NCBI GenBank assembly: GCA_965247225.1
Contig: CBDFGT010000036.1
Span: 1-57,271 of the forward strand
Length of the DNA: 57,271 nucleotides
Origin: CBDFGT01 sp965247225
Lineage (GTDB): Bacteria; Pseudomonadota; Alphaproteobacteria; Rhizobiales; Rhizobiaceae
Direction: 5' to 3'
The notes below the pieces were generated by a model. It worked only from the letters and a program-made list of their open reading frames with translations. It made no database searches and was not told where the DNA came from. Shown in pieces: positions 34,657 through 44,255 of this stretch (its first letter is position 1; each line of letters begins with the position of its first letter). The translations under genes and the position numbers were made by a program.

Positions 34657-35229
34657 ATGACGACCCAGCTGAAAAAGTCACCATCCCGTCACGGCTTCAA
34701 GCCAGGCGAATCCATTGTTTACCCTGCACACGGCGTCGGGCAAATTGTCACGATCGAGGAACAGGAAGTTGCAGGCATGAAGCTTGAGCTTTTTGTGATC
34801 GATTTTGAAAAAGACAAGATGCGCCTGAAGGTTCCAGTTGCAAAGGCTGTTGGCATTGGCATGCGCAAACTTTCGGAAACGGACTTTGTGGAGCGTGCAC
34901 TCAAGGTTGTGCAGGGCAAGGCACGGGTCAAGCGCACCATGTGGTCCCGTCGTGCGCAGGAATATGATGCCAAGATCAATTCCGGTGATCTGATTGCGAT
35001 TGCAGAAGTTGTGCGTGATCTTTACCGCGCCGACAATCAGCCTGAACAGTCCTATTCGGAACGCCAGCTTTACGAAGCGGCGCTGGACCGTATGGCGCGT
35101 GAAATTGCAGCCGTCAACAAAGTTTCGGAAACAGAAGCTGTTCGCCTTGTTGAAACCAATCTGAACAAGGGTCCAAAGCGCGGCAAGATCATTGAAGACG
35201 ATGAAGCACAGGAAGAAGAGGCGGCATAA
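34657..35229 (+). CDS. carD: CarD-family transcriptional regulator
   Basis: CarD/CdnL proteins bind the RNA polymerase beta subunit and stabilise open promoter complexes, especially at rRNA genes. The 190-residue protein has the RNAP-interacting Tudor-like domain at residues 9-75 (FKPGESIVYPAHGVGQIVTIE) and a helical DNA-binding domain from about 80 on (ARVKRTMWSRRAQEYDAKINSGDLIAIAEVVRDL). The acidic tail DDEAQEEEAA is normal in Rhizobiales. GGGAG lies upstream of the ATG at 34657. A very strong terminator follows. Confidence 0.95.
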   Translation: MTTQLKKSPSRHGFKPGESIVYPAHGVGQIVTIEEQEVAGMKLELFVIDFEKDKMRLKVPVAKAVGIGMRKLSETDFVERALKVVQGKARVKRTMWSRRAQEYDAKINSGDLIAIAEVVRDLYRADNQPEQSYSERQLYEAALDRMAREIAAVNKVSETEAVRLVETNLNKGPKRGKIIEDDEAQEEEAA

Positions 35230-35251
35230 GAGCCGTGTTTTCCGTATTCAT

Positions 35252-35288
35252 AACAACAAGCCCGGCCCCCGTGCCGGGTTTGTTGTTT
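35252..35288 (+). terminator. strong terminator of carD
   Basis: AACAACAAGCCCGGC and GCCGGGTTTGTTGTT form a long, nearly perfect stem around a short CCCCGT loop, with T-rich sequence built into the right arm. It lies 23 bases after the carD stop. Confidence 0.9.
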
Positions 35289-35304
35289 CTGGCGACATGT
35301 TTGC

Positions 35305-35357
35305 GCAGACAATCCGTACGATCACAATAACGTGATGTTCATAAAGATATTGTCTGC
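35305..35357. promoter_or_regulatory. nested palindrome upstream of rpoH2-type gene
   Basis: Outer arms GCAGACAAT (35305-35313) and ATTGTCTGC (35349-35357) are perfect and enclose inner arms ATCAC and GTGAT around AATAAC. It lies between the carD terminator and the sigma-factor start, 88 bases before the latter, so it may be an operator or a structured leader controlling the sigma factor. Confidence 0.5.
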
Positions 35358-35444
35358 AAGCCTGATCCGGCATGCCCATATATCCGTAATCCATTTCAAA
35401 TGTCAGAGGCGCTTTTCAGCGCTGACGTGCAATGGAGATCCGCG

Positions 35445-36290
35445 ATGAGCAATGTTCCAGCCGAGCGCCGTATGGTTAAACTGGCAATGAAGGCACCCTA
35501 TCTGGCCCGCGATGAAGAGCATGATCTGGCCATTCGCTGGAAAGACATGAAAGATCAGGATGCGAAGAACAAGATTGCACTTGCACATATGCGGCTTGTG
35601 ATTTCCATGGCCTCACGGTTTCGTACTTTTGGACTGCCGGCGTCCGACCTGATCCAGGAGGGCTATGTGGGCCTTCTGGAGGCCGCTTCCCGCTTTGAGC
35701 CGGATAGGGATGTACGGTTTTCAACCTATGCCATGTGGTGGATCCGTGCGTCGATGCAGGATTATGTATTGCGGAACTGGTCCATCGTGCGTGGTGGCAC
35801 AAGTTCGGCGCAAAAGGCCCTGTTCTTTAATTTGCGTCGCCTTCGCGCAAAACTGGCGCAGGGGGACCGCGAACTGACTTCGCAGGCCGTGCACCAGGAA
35901 ATTGCCAATGCCCTGGGCGTCAATATCAAGGACGTTCAATCCATGGATGCACGTCTTTCATCGAGTGACACGTCCCTCCAGGCGCCGCTCAACAGCGCAG
36001 ACGGAGAAGGAACGGAACGTATGGAAATGCTGGCAAGCGACGCACCCTTGCCGGATGAACAGGTTACGGACATGATTGATGGCGAGCGCCGCCACGCATG
36101 GCTTCAGTCCGCTTTCAGACATTTAAACGAGCGTGAAATGAAAATAATTCGCGCCCGCCGTCTGGAAGAAGACAGTGAAACCCTCGAAAAACTGGGGGCG
36201 GATCTCGGAATTTCCAAAGAAAGAGTGCGTCAGATCGAAACGCGGGCCATGGAAAAGCTCAAAATGGCATTGAGCCAGACGCCAGCCTGA
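35445..36290 (+). CDS. rpoH: RNA polymerase sigma-32 factor, RpoH2 type
   Basis: The 281-residue protein is a heat-shock-type group 3/4 sigma factor. Region 2 includes LIQEGYVGLLEAASRFEP and FSTYAMWWIRASMQDYVL; the RpoH box is QKALFFNLRRLR; region 4 ends with GISKERVRQIETRAMEKL. Sequence details (short N-terminus, EERH-type spacing) resemble the second RpoH of Rhizobiales, which responds to photo-oxidative or general stress. The start at 35445 is chosen since it gives the normal N-terminus; the frame is open back to 35400. It is monocistronic, with the convergent protease gene seven bases away. Confidence 0.93.
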   Translation: MSNVPAERRMVKLAMKAPYLARDEEHDLAIRWKDMKDQDAKNKIALAHMRLVISMASRFRTFGLPASDLIQEGYVGLLEAASRFEPDRDVRFSTYAMWWIRASMQDYVLRNWSIVRGGTSSAQKALFFNLRRLRAKLAQGDRELTSQAVHQEIANALGVNIKDVQSMDARLSSSDTSLQAPLNSADGEGTERMEMLASDAPLPDEQVTDMIDGERRHAWLQSAFRHLNEREMKIIRARRLEEDSETLEKLGADLGISKERVRQIETRAMEKLKMALSQTPA

Positions 36291-36297
36291 AATGCGC

Positions 36298-37755
36298 CTA
36301 TTCCGTTACAATTTTAACCCGTTGGCCTGACTGAAGATTTGCGCCGACAGGCAGCGCATTGAGGAGACGAAACAGCTCAAGCTTGCGGTCTGTGCCCATC
36401 ATGCGGGCAGAGAGACTGGAAACCGTATCCCCCGCACCCACTGTGACGATGCGGATGCGTAACGGTTTCAAGCCTGCAATTTCCTGGGGTGTCATGCGCC
36501 GGAATGATGCGCGTAGCGAATCCGCTGTTGCCTGCAATGTGCCATTCCCCTTTGGAACAGCCGTCAGGAACCGGTAAATCTGCGTACCCATGCGGATAAC
36601 CGTAACATCGAAATCCCAGCGATCTGCCGACGCCAGCGCGGTTGCCGCATCCAGCCCGTTGACCCTTGTGGCATGAATGGTTTCCGGTTTAAGGCCCGTA
36701 ACCCAGCCGCTGGCAATATAATCTGTGAGAGACAGTTTTTGGGTATCGGCAATACCGTCAAACCGGATGGCAACATCACCGGGGCCGGTAGCCAGAACGG
36801 CCTCAACCTTGTTATCGATGGAAAAGCCCGGCGGCACATCAAACCGGATTCCGAGCCCTGCATGCAGGAAAGTCTGCCCACGCACATACCCTTCCTGCGG
36901 ACTGTCGCCAAACAGCAGTCCGTCAATACCGTTCAGGTAATAATCGCGCCCCTTGTCGCCCACAGACCCTTCCGGTCCAAAATTGCGGGCGTGCTGGCGT
37001 GCGAGTTCCACGCGCTGGGGGGTGCTCGGATGGCTGGACAGAAAGTCCAGGCTTTGGTCAGAACCCGGATCGCCGGCTGCAAACTGGCTGTAGGCCTGCA
37101 TGGAATCCAGGAAACGGGCTGCAGCATAGGGATCAAAGCCAGCTTCGCCCAGCATGCGGACACCAATCACATCCGCCTGCAGCTCCTGCGCACGGGAAAA
37201 GGCTGCAAGCCGAAGTTTGCCGCGGGCGACAGCCTGTTTTCCGGCAAGATCGCTTGAGAGCACTTCGGATGCGACGCGGCTGGCAATCACTTCCGCCTCT
37301 TCCTTCTGCTGCCGCTGAATGCCGTGATTGGCTGTCACATGCGCCATTTCATGGCTCAGAACAGCGGCAACCTTGGATGCATCATCGGCCAGCGCCAGAA
37401 GGCCGCGTGTGACATAGAGATAGCCACCCGGCAATGCAAAGGCATTGATGGCAGGCGAGTTCAGAATGGTAATCCGGTAGGATTGGTTCGGGTTTTCCGA
37501 AACAACGGTCAACTGGCCGACAATACGCGCGACCAGACGTTCGGTCTTTTCATCCGTATATTCGCCGCCATAGCTTGCTACAATGCGCGGATGCTCCCGG
37601 GCACCCATCTGCGCCCTTGGATCATCCTTCTGCACCTGATCGACAATCTGGGGTGTCCTGGAGGGTGCAACGGCTGGTTCATAGGCCTGATCAATCAGCG
37701 ATTGGCACGCCGTCAGCGCCGTTCCGGCAACCAGCAAAACGGTAAAACGCCACAT
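36298..37755 (-). CDS. M48-family lipoprotein metalloprotease with LysM-like C-terminus
   Basis: The 485-residue protein starts with a lipoprotein signal (MWRFTVLLVAGTALTACQS, lipobox LTAC), so it is anchored in a membrane facing the periplasm. The zinc site is HEMAH near residue 157 with the third ligand in ELQADVIG. The M48 domain covers roughly 50-260, and a C-terminal segment (VGAGDTVSSLSARMMG...LFRLLNAL...LQSGQRVKIV) is LysM-like for peptidoglycan binding. It resembles BepA/YfgC-like quality-control proteases of the outer membrane. GGAGCGCGG precedes the ATG at 37755; 37 further in-frame codons upstream are not used. Confidence 0.9.
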   Translation of the reverse strand: MWRFTVLLVAGTALTACQSLIDQAYEPAVAPSRTPQIVDQVQKDDPRAQMGAREHPRIVASYGGEYTDEKTERLVARIVGQLTVVSENPNQSYRITILNSPAINAFALPGGYLYVTRGLLALADDASKVAAVLSHEMAHVTANHGIQRQQKEEAEVIASRVASEVLSSDLAGKQAVARGKLRLAAFSRAQELQADVIGVRMLGEAGFDPYAAARFLDSMQAYSQFAAGDPGSDQSLDFLSSHPSTPQRVELARQHARNFGPEGSVGDKGRDYYLNGIDGLLFGDSPQEGYVRGQTFLHAGLGIRFDVPPGFSIDNKVEAVLATGPGDVAIRFDGIADTQKLSLTDYIASGWVTGLKPETIHATRVNGLDAATALASADRWDFDVTVIRMGTQIYRFLTAVPKGNGTLQATADSLRASFRRMTPQEIAGLKPLRIRIVTVGAGDTVSSLSARMMGTDRKLELFRLLNALPVGANLQSGQRVKIVTE

Positions 37756-38152
37756 CCGCGCTCCATAAACAGGATCATCTTTACAATGCGCACACGCTTG
37801 CTGCTCCGCCTGGTTGGAGGATCTGGAATGGCCTTTCAGCACTTTGGCCAGAAACTGATAAATCATGCGGCAAGCAACTCGAAGTTATGAATAGCAAAAG
37901 CTATAAATGGAATCTCGTGCCTATGCTACCATCAATCAGGGGAAGCGCGATCAATTGATACCTTTGGCGTGACAATGTGTGATTTCTGTTTCAGTCCCTG
38001 TATGCACAGCCATTCATATATTTAACGGGACATGTTTCCGAAACCACCATGACGTAAAAGTATTTTTCACGTCTCATAGCCTAAATTGTGACCTGTACAC
38101 GACGCGACAGTGACATCAATGCGGCAGTTTCAGTGCCAATCATGGCCAATCT
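37756..38152. other. intergenic region with small dyad
   Basis: 397 bases between two minus-strand genes with no recognised gene. One dyad, GACGTAAAA with TTTTCACGTC at 38051-38073, could be an operator or a weak terminator reached from neither side; I assign it no function. Confidence 0.35.
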
Positions 38153-38848
38153 TCACTGAAGGAAATCAGCAATGTCCAATCTGTGTTTTTGCTGGACAAA
38201 ATCGGCCTTGCTGCCATGAAACACGATCCGGCCCCGGTCGATAAAGGCAATATCATCGGCCAGCCGCAAAACTTCATCGGGATCATGCGACACCAGCAAT
38301 GTGGTCATGGCGGTATCGGCCTGAAGCTCGACCAGCAATTTCCCCATATCCCGTCTGAGACCGGGATCAAGGGCGGCAAAGGGCTCATCCAGAAGCAATA
38401 CCGGCTTGTTGCGCACCAGAGCCCGCGCAAAACCCGCCCGCTGGCGCTCCCCGCCGGACAGGTCCGACGGCTTGCGTGACGCAAAGTCACTGAGGCCCAC
38501 CCGGCGCAATGCCATTTGCACCCGCGCCTTGTCCTGCAGATCAAGGCGCATTGCAGGATTGATCCCAAGGGCAACATTGGCAAAGACATCCAGATGCGCA
38601 AACAGATTATGGTCCTGAAACACCAGGGAGACCGGGCGATCCCCGGGGTAACGCTGCTTCATGTCGACGCCATCAATGATAACCCGCCCGGATGAAACCG
38701 GCTCAAATCCGGCAATGATATTCAGGAGTGTTGATTTTCCTGATCCTGAAGCGCCGCAAACCGCAGTCATCACACCCCGTCTGAACACGGTATCAAACAG
38801 AAATTCCGTATTGCCGAGCACAAGAGCGGCGTGGTCCAGCACAATCAT
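38153..38848 (-). CDS. thiQ: thiamine ABC transporter ATP-binding protein
   Basis: The 231-residue ATPase energises thiamine/TPP uptake. Walker A is GASGSGKST near residue 37, the signature LSGGERQR is in the middle, and Walker B is LLLDEPFAALDP; the switch His is in VSHD. Its ATG at 38848 overlaps the thiP stop codon (ATGA), so the two are translationally coupled. The frame is open far upstream inside thiP, but that part is antisense to no start of ThiQ and is not coding. Third gene of the thiBPQ operon. Confidence 0.95.
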   Translation of the reverse strand: MIVLDHAALVLGNTEFLFDTVFRRGVMTAVCGASGSGKSTLLNIIAGFEPVSSGRVIIDGVDMKQRYPGDRPVSLVFQDHNLFAHLDVFANVALGINPAMRLDLQDKARVQMALRRVGLSDFASRKPSDLSGGERQRAGFARALVRNKPVLLLDEPFAALDPGLRRDMGKLLVELQADTAMTTLLVSHDPDEVLRLADDIAFIDRGRIVFHGSKADFVQQKHRLDIADFLQ

Positions 38849-40488
38849 GGTTTCATGTCCCTTGTCGCCGTCTGACCGCGTGTACCCGCAAGGGTCAAAG
38901 CAAAGCACAACACCCCCAGAACCAGGGCAAGCCCTGCGGCATCCGTCGTGCGATAACTTGCCAGTCTGGAAAACAGAAGCCATGGCAGGGTTACAAAACT
39001 GTCGCCTCCAAACAGGGCAACGGCACCAAGATCCCCAAGCGACAGGGCCATGGCAAAGGAAAGGCTTGTCAAAACAGGGGCTTTCAGCACCGGCCAGTCG
39101 ATCAGGCGGATACGGTTCCAGCCGACAACACCCAGACCCGCAGCCAGCCGTGCGGTCTGAAACCTGTGTTCGGTCCATGCAGGCTCCAGCACCCGTGTGA
39201 CGAAAGGCAGCGCCATCATCGCATTGATGACAATCACCAGGAAAGGGGCGAAAACCTGTGGCTGCACAAAACCGCGCAAGAGCAGGAACCACCCGGTGCC
39301 AAGCACAACCGGCGGAACAAGAAGCACGAAAGACGGCAGCCCGCCGAGGGCGCGCCCATAAAGAACAGCAACGGCTTGCTGGCGGCGCTTGTGAAGTTGC
39401 AATGCGCTTGTGGCCTCTATTGCCCCTGCCGCCAGAAGAAGCGAGAGAATGGCTGCAGCCGACGCAAGAACCAGACTCGTCGCAAACGCACGATAGAACA
39501 AGGGGCTGGCAAAAAGACCTGCATAATCAGCAGCAAGGCCAGACAGAACCACCTGGCCCAGCGGCAACAGGAGCATCAGGGCCATTGCTGCAATCACGCC
39601 GAAATCCGCCAGACGAACCAGCCATCCTGAACCGTCAAACCGCCTTGCAGCCTTGCCGGACGCCAGAATGCCGGCATCGTCTTTCTGCAAAAACCACAAG
39701 CCCGAAAGCGCAAGAACTGTGACCCCAATTTGCAGAAAACTTAAGGCAACGGCGCGCGGCACATCAAAATCAAACCTCAGGGCCTGATAGATCGCAACCT
39801 CCAGCGTGGTTGCCCGCGGTCCTCCGCCCAGGATCAGCACGAGTGTGAAACTGGTGGCGCAGAGCATGAAAATCAATCCGGCAAGACCCGGCAGAGCCCT
39901 GCGCATGGCCGGTCCTTCAATGATCCGGAAAACAGAAAACCGGGAAAAACCGAGACTGGAAGCCGTGCGCCAGTATTCCGCAGGAACGTTGTCCAGCGAC
40001 GCCAGAAAAAGCCGGGCAGCAAGCGGCGCATTGAAAAACACATGCGCCAGCAGAATGCCGGAAAGCCCGTAGATATTTACGGGCTCAATGAACCCGGTCC
40101 ATTCAAGGCCCTGATTGATCAAACCTTTCTGCCCCCAGACACCGATCAGGCCAAAGGCCACGATCACTGTCGGCAGTCCCATGGGCAAGGCCATCAACCG
40201 GATAATCCAGACCCGCCCGAAAAATTCTGGCTGACGCGATAGCGCCAGGGCCAGAAGCCCGCCAGACACAAGGGACAACAGGGTGGAAAGGCCTGCCTGC
40301 CACAGTGTGAACCCGGTAATGCGCCAGATATAGGTATCAGACCAGATATCAGCAGATCCAGGTCCGGTCCCGGACGCGACCCCGAACGCGAAAAGGGCTG
40401 CAATGGCGAGACCACAGAATGCCAGAAGGCTGGCAAGGGTTATTCCCCCGCCAGCCAGTGCCGTCATACGGTCAGCCCGGTTCAGCAT
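38845..40488 (-). CDS. thiP: thiamine ABC transporter permease
   Basis: The 547-residue inner-membrane protein is a duplicated ABC permease with about 12 helices, as in E. coli ThiP and iron FbpB-type permeases. Two EAA-like loops are seen, one after LPAEYWRTAS-like sequence (VPAEYWRTASSLGFSRF) and one near the end (RLAAGLGVVGWNRIRLI). It starts one base after the thiB stop codon and overlaps thiQ by four bases. An in-frame ATG 21 bases later is an alternative start. Confidence 0.94.
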   Translation of the reverse strand: MLNRADRMTALAGGGITLASLLAFCGLAIAALFAFGVASGTGPGSADIWSDTYIWRITGFTLWQAGLSTLLSLVSGGLLALALSRQPEFFGRVWIIRLMALPMGLPTVIVAFGLIGVWGQKGLINQGLEWTGFIEPVNIYGLSGILLAHVFFNAPLAARLFLASLDNVPAEYWRTASSLGFSRFSVFRIIEGPAMRRALPGLAGLIFMLCATSFTLVLILGGGPRATTLEVAIYQALRFDFDVPRAVALSFLQIGVTVLALSGLWFLQKDDAGILASGKAARRFDGSGWLVRLADFGVIAAMALMLLLPLGQVVLSGLAADYAGLFASPLFYRAFATSLVLASAAAILSLLLAAGAIEATSALQLHKRRQQAVAVLYGRALGGLPSFVLLVPPVVLGTGWFLLLRGFVQPQVFAPFLVIVINAMMALPFVTRVLEPAWTEHRFQTARLAAGLGVVGWNRIRLIDWPVLKAPVLTSLSFAMALSLGDLGAVALFGGDSFVTLPWLLFSRLASYRTTDAAGLALVLGVLCFALTLAGTRGQTATRDMKP

Positions 40489-40489
40489 A

Positions 40490-41494
40490 TCAGTTCATGC
40501 TCATGGCTTGCAGCCATTCATCCACATAGGCCTTGCGGTTTCTGGCAACATCTTCCGGGCTCATCAGAAATGTTTTTGCAGGATTGACAAGTTTGGAAAA
40601 AGCATCCGGCAAAGGCTCCGACGTGGCAGCAGCAGGCATCATCCAGTTTGTTGTTGGAATAATATTCTGGAAAGCCGGGCTGATCATGAAGGAGAGAAAC
40701 TGCCTGGCCAATGCCTTGTCGTGCGAGGCACTGGAAATGGCTGCAACCTCGATCTGGATATAATGACCTTCGGAAAAGCTGGCTGCCTGGTAACGATCTG
40801 TGCTTTCAGCCACCATATGATAGGCAGGCGATGTCGTATAGGACAGGACCATGGGCACTTCACCCCTGGTAAACAGCCCGTAGGCCTCCGACCAGCCCGG
40901 CGTCACCGTCAGGATACGCTTTTGCAATTGCGCCCAGGCTTCAGGGGCCTTGTCACCATAAACAGACTTCATCCAAAGCAGCAGGCCAAGACCGGGCGTG
41001 GATGTGCGCGGATCCTGAATGACAATTTTCTGCGATGGATCACCTTCGACCAGCTCTTTCAGGCTGGTCGGCGGATTTTTGATCACCTGCGTGTCGTAGA
41101 CAACGGCGAAATGGCCATAGTCAAACGGCACGAATGTGTCATCGGTGAAGCCGCCCGGCACTTTTACCGCCCCTGTATCAATGCCATGGGGTGCAAACAG
41201 GCCGGTAGCCTTGGCTTCCGAGACCAGATTGGTATCCAGTCCCAGAACGATATCCGCCTTGTTGGCATCGCCCTCGAGTTTCATTTTGCTCAGCAGGGCC
41301 ACGCCATCCGCCGCGCTGACAAAGGCGAGTTTGCAACCGCAGACGGGCTCGAACGCCGCCCTGATTTTCGGACCGGGGCCCCACTCCGCATCAAACCCGT
41401 CATAGGTGTAGACTGTCAACTGCCTGTCAGCTGCCAGGACAGGTGCCGTGAATGCAGCCATGGCTGCCAGTATGATCATCAGTTTTGAGCGCAT
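40490..41494 (-). CDS. thiB: thiamine/TPP-binding periplasmic protein
   Basis: The 334-residue protein has a Sec signal peptide (MRSKLMIILAAMAAFTAPVLA, cleavage before ADR) and the ThiB start LTVYTYDGFDAEWGPGP. It captures thiamine or its phosphates in the periplasm for ThiPQ. The motif GLDTNLVSEA, FDYGHFAVVYD and the late PTTNWMMPA are family-typical. AGGAGG lies seven bases before the ATG at 41494; upstream in-frame codons lie within the riboswitch leader. The TPP riboswitch upstream controls the operon. Confidence 0.95.
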   Translation of the reverse strand: MRSKLMIILAAMAAFTAPVLAADRQLTVYTYDGFDAEWGPGPKIRAAFEPVCGCKLAFVSAADGVALLSKMKLEGDANKADIVLGLDTNLVSEAKATGLFAPHGIDTGAVKVPGGFTDDTFVPFDYGHFAVVYDTQVIKNPPTSLKELVEGDPSQKIVIQDPRTSTPGLGLLLWMKSVYGDKAPEAWAQLQKRILTVTPGWSEAYGLFTRGEVPMVLSYTTSPAYHMVAESTDRYQAASFSEGHYIQIEVAAISSASHDKALARQFLSFMISPAFQNIIPTTNWMMPAAATSEPLPDAFSKLVNPAKTFLMSPEDVARNRKAYVDEWLQAMSMN

Positions 41495-41549
41495 CAGCGC
41501 CTCCTCTCTTACGTTCATAAAACGGGAATAGGGCGCTGTAAGCAGCTGT

Positions 41550-41647
41550 CTAATCCCTCCGCCGGTTCTAACCGGATCAGGTTCTTCGGGTTGGCATGTC
41601 TGCCTCTCAGCCATCGTATTGAACCATCAATCCGAAGGCACCCCGTT
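41550..41647 (-). promoter_or_regulatory. TPP riboswitch (THI element)
   Basis: On the minus strand the leader contains all landmarks of the TPP aptamer: GGGGTGCC at the 5' side, GGCTGAGAG, the ACCCG segment, and GAACCTGATCCGGTTAGAAC near the 3' end, followed by GCGGAGGGATTAG. It ends about 55 bases before the thiB start. Binding of TPP is expected to shut the operon off, by terminator or by hiding the ribosome site (AGGAGG); which one is not resolved here. Confidence 0.97.
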
Positions 41648-41758
41648 AGAGCGAAACAAGATGTAGCCGCGCAAATCCCGATTTGCAAGCGGTTCCACCA
41701 GGGATTTCGCAAGCCGGCTCTTCCCCTGCCCCCCCAAACTGCGCTAATGCCTTGGCCC

Positions 41759-42403
41759 ATGAGCACATTCCTGATCCTCCTTGGCGGCAACCTTGCCGCA
41801 ACCGGCCGGCTGAAAGCACAAATTGCCGGTGCCCGCGTGATTGCGGCAGATGGCGGCATGCGCCATGCCAGCACTCTGGGTGTTACTCCTGAGCTTTGGG
41901 TGGGTGACTTTGATTCCACGCCGGCAGAACTGACCGGCCAATGGCCGCATGTGGAGCGCCATACCTTCCCTTTTGCAAAGGCGCTGACCGATGGAGAACT
42001 GGCGGTGCAGGCAGCACTTGAGCGCGGCGCAACAGGGCTTGTGCTGGCCGGAGCGCTGGGCGGGGAACGCTCGGACCATGCCATGGCCCATATGGTTCTC
42101 GCCACAGCGATGAAACAGGCAGGCCATGCCATTATGCTGACATCCGGCACCGAGGAGGCCTGGCCGCTGGGGCCGGGAACAACGGCAATTGACCTGCCGC
42201 CCGGATCACTGTTTTCCGTGCTGGGATTTTCGGACCTCAAAGGTCTTGCAATCACCCATGCACGCTATCCGCTTGCCCATTTTGACCTTGCATTCGGTTC
42301 CTCGCGAACCATTTCCAATGTAGCAGAAGGCTGCATTGACCTTTCCCTTGAAGGCGGTTCGGCCATCCTGCTCGCACGCCCTTACGACCTGACTGGAATG
42401 TGA
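41759..42403 (+). CDS. thiN: thiamine pyrophosphokinase
   Basis: The 214-residue protein transfers pyrophosphate from ATP to thiamine, giving TPP. The N-terminal catalytic domain contains VIAADGGMRHA (family DGG), ELWVGDFDS and DGELAVQAAL; the C-terminal small domain carries ITHARYPL and SRTISNVAEGC. The start at 41759 gives the normal N-terminus; the frame is open upstream but overlaps the riboswitch antisense. It is divergent from thiBPQ, which brings thiamine into the cell, so import and activation lie side by side. Confidence 0.93.
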   Translation: MSTFLILLGGNLAATGRLKAQIAGARVIAADGGMRHASTLGVTPELWVGDFDSTPAELTGQWPHVERHTFPFAKALTDGELAVQAALERGATGLVLAGALGGERSDHAMAHMVLATAMKQAGHAIMLTSGTEEAWPLGPGTTAIDLPPGSLFSVLGFSDLKGLAITHARYPLAHFDLAFGSSRTISNVAEGCIDLSLEGGSAILLARPYDLTGM

Positions 42404-42409
42404 TCGCCC

Positions 42410-44230
42410 ATGGCACCGCCTATTTTGAAACTTGATGACATTTTCCTGAGCTTTGGCGGTACGCCGCTGTTAAATGGTGCATCCCTGCAGGTTGAGCCCG
42501 GCGACAGGATCTGTCTTGTCGGTCGCAATGGTTCCGGCAAGTCCACCCTGATGAAAATTGCCGCCGGCCTTGCCGAAGCCCAGAGCGGCGCGGTGTTTCG
42601 CCATCCGTCTGCCACCATTCGCTATCTGCATCAGGCCCCGGATTTTGAGGGGTTTGATACAGTGGCGGCCTATGCCGAGGCAGGCCTTGGTCCCGGCGAT
42701 GATCCTTACCGGGTCACCTATCTTCTCGAACATCTGGGTCTTTCCGGAACCGAAGATCCCAAAAGCCTTTCCGGCGGCGAGGCCCGCCGGGCAGCGCTTG
42801 CCCGCGTCCTGGCACCGGAACCGGATATCCTTCTTCTGGATGAGCCGACCAACCATCTGGATCTGCCAACCATTGAATGGCTGGAATCCGAACTCCTGAA
42901 AACCCGCTCGGCCCTGATCCTGATTTCGCATGACAGGCGTTTTCTGGAAAAGGTCTCAACGGCCACAATCTGGCTCGACCGGGGACAATCGCGCCGTCTG
43001 GACCGTGGCTTTGCCCATTTCGAGGAATGGCGCGACAAGGTTCTGGAAGAAGAGGCTGTCGAACAGCACAAGCTGGGCCGCCAGATCGAGCGTGAGGAAC
43101 ATTGGCTGCGCTACGGGGTCACGGCGCGGCGCAAGCGCAACATGCGGCGCCTTGGGGAATTGCAGGATCTGCGCTCACAATATCGCGGACACAAGGGTCC
43201 GCAGGGCCAGGTCCATGCCACGATGTCCGATGCGCGCGAATCCGGCAGGCTGGTGATTGAGGCCGACAGGATTACAAAATCCTATGGCGACCGCACTATT
43301 GTTGCGCCCTTTTCCATTCGCATCCATCGCGGCGACTGCATTGGTCTGGTTGGCCCGAACGGCGCCGGCAAAACCACCCTTCTGAAAATGCTGACCGGGC
43401 AATTGCCGGTTGACAGCGGCTGGATCAGGCTGGGAACCAATCTGGACATTGCTACCCTTGACCAGCGCCGCGAGGATCTCGATCTTGATGATACGCTGGC
43501 GCATTACCTCACCGATGGTCGCGGCGAAAACATGCTGGTCAATGGCGAACTGAAACATGTCTCCGGCTATATGAAGGATTTTCTGTTTCAGCCCGAACAG
43601 GCGAGAACGCCTGTTCGCGATCTTTCCGGTGGCGAGCGTGCACGCCTGATGCTCGCCCGCATCCTGTCGCGTTCTGCCAATCTTTTGATTCTCGACGAAC
43701 CGACAAACGATCTCGATATTGAAACTTTGGATCTTTTGCAGGAAATCGTGACCGCCTTCCCGGGCACCGTGATCCTGGTCAGCCATGATCGTGACTTTCT
43801 GGATCGCACAGTCACCTCCACCATTGCGCCTGCCAATCCGCAGGCACCGGACGGGCGCTGGATTGAATATGCCGGCGGTTATTCAGACATGATGGTGCAA
43901 CGCAAGGGTGCGCTGGACGAAAAGCGCAAGACCGAAAAGGCAGAAAAAGCCAAATCCGAACCCGCCGCAGGGCAAGAGACCGCCAAGGCCAGGGGCAAGC
44001 TCTCTTTCAAACAGAAATTTGCGCTGGAAAATCTCCCCAAACAATTGGAAGAGGGTGAGGCAAAGGCGACGGCCATGGAGGCCAGAATGGCAGATCCGGC
44101 GTTTTTTGCAAAAGATCCGGCCGGCTTTTCCAAAATGGCAAGTGATCTGGAAAGTCTGCGCAAGACACTGTCCGCCATGGAGGAAGAATGGCTGGAACTG
44201 GAAATGCTCCGTGAGCAACTGGACGCCTGA
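42410..44230 (+). CDS. ABC-F family ATPase
   Basis: The 606-residue soluble protein has two ABC domains in one chain and no membrane segments, as in Uup/EttA-type ABC-F proteins that act on the ribosome. Domain 1: Walker A GRNGSGKST and signature LSGGEARR, Walker B LLDEPTNHLD. Domain 2: GPNGAGKTT, LSGGERAR, LILDEPTNDLD. The linker is rich in Arg (ARRKRNMRR), and the C-terminus is a Lys/Glu coiled coil as in Uup, which favours the Uup group. It begins six bases after thiN. Confidence 0.93.
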   Translation: MAPPILKLDDIFLSFGGTPLLNGASLQVEPGDRICLVGRNGSGKSTLMKIAAGLAEAQSGAVFRHPSATIRYLHQAPDFEGFDTVAAYAEAGLGPGDDPYRVTYLLEHLGLSGTEDPKSLSGGEARRAALARVLAPEPDILLLDEPTNHLDLPTIEWLESELLKTRSALILISHDRRFLEKVSTATIWLDRGQSRRLDRGFAHFEEWRDKVLEEEAVEQHKLGRQIEREEHWLRYGVTARRKRNMRRLGELQDLRSQYRGHKGPQGQVHATMSDARESGRLVIEADRITKSYGDRTIVAPFSIRIHRGDCIGLVGPNGAGKTTLLKMLTGQLPVDSGWIRLGTNLDIATLDQRREDLDLDDTLAHYLTDGRGENMLVNGELKHVSGYMKDFLFQPEQARTPVRDLSGGERARLMLARILSRSANLLILDEPTNDLDIETLDLLQEIVTAFPGTVILVSHDRDFLDRTVTSTIAPANPQAPDGRWIEYAGGYSDMMVQRKGALDEKRKTEKAEKAKSEPAAGQETAKARGKLSFKQKFALENLPKQLEEGEAKATAMEARMADPAFFAKDPAGFSKMASDLESLRKTLSAMEEEWLELEMLREQLDA

Positions 44231-44255
44231 TAACCCCTTCATGCCAAGACTGTAA

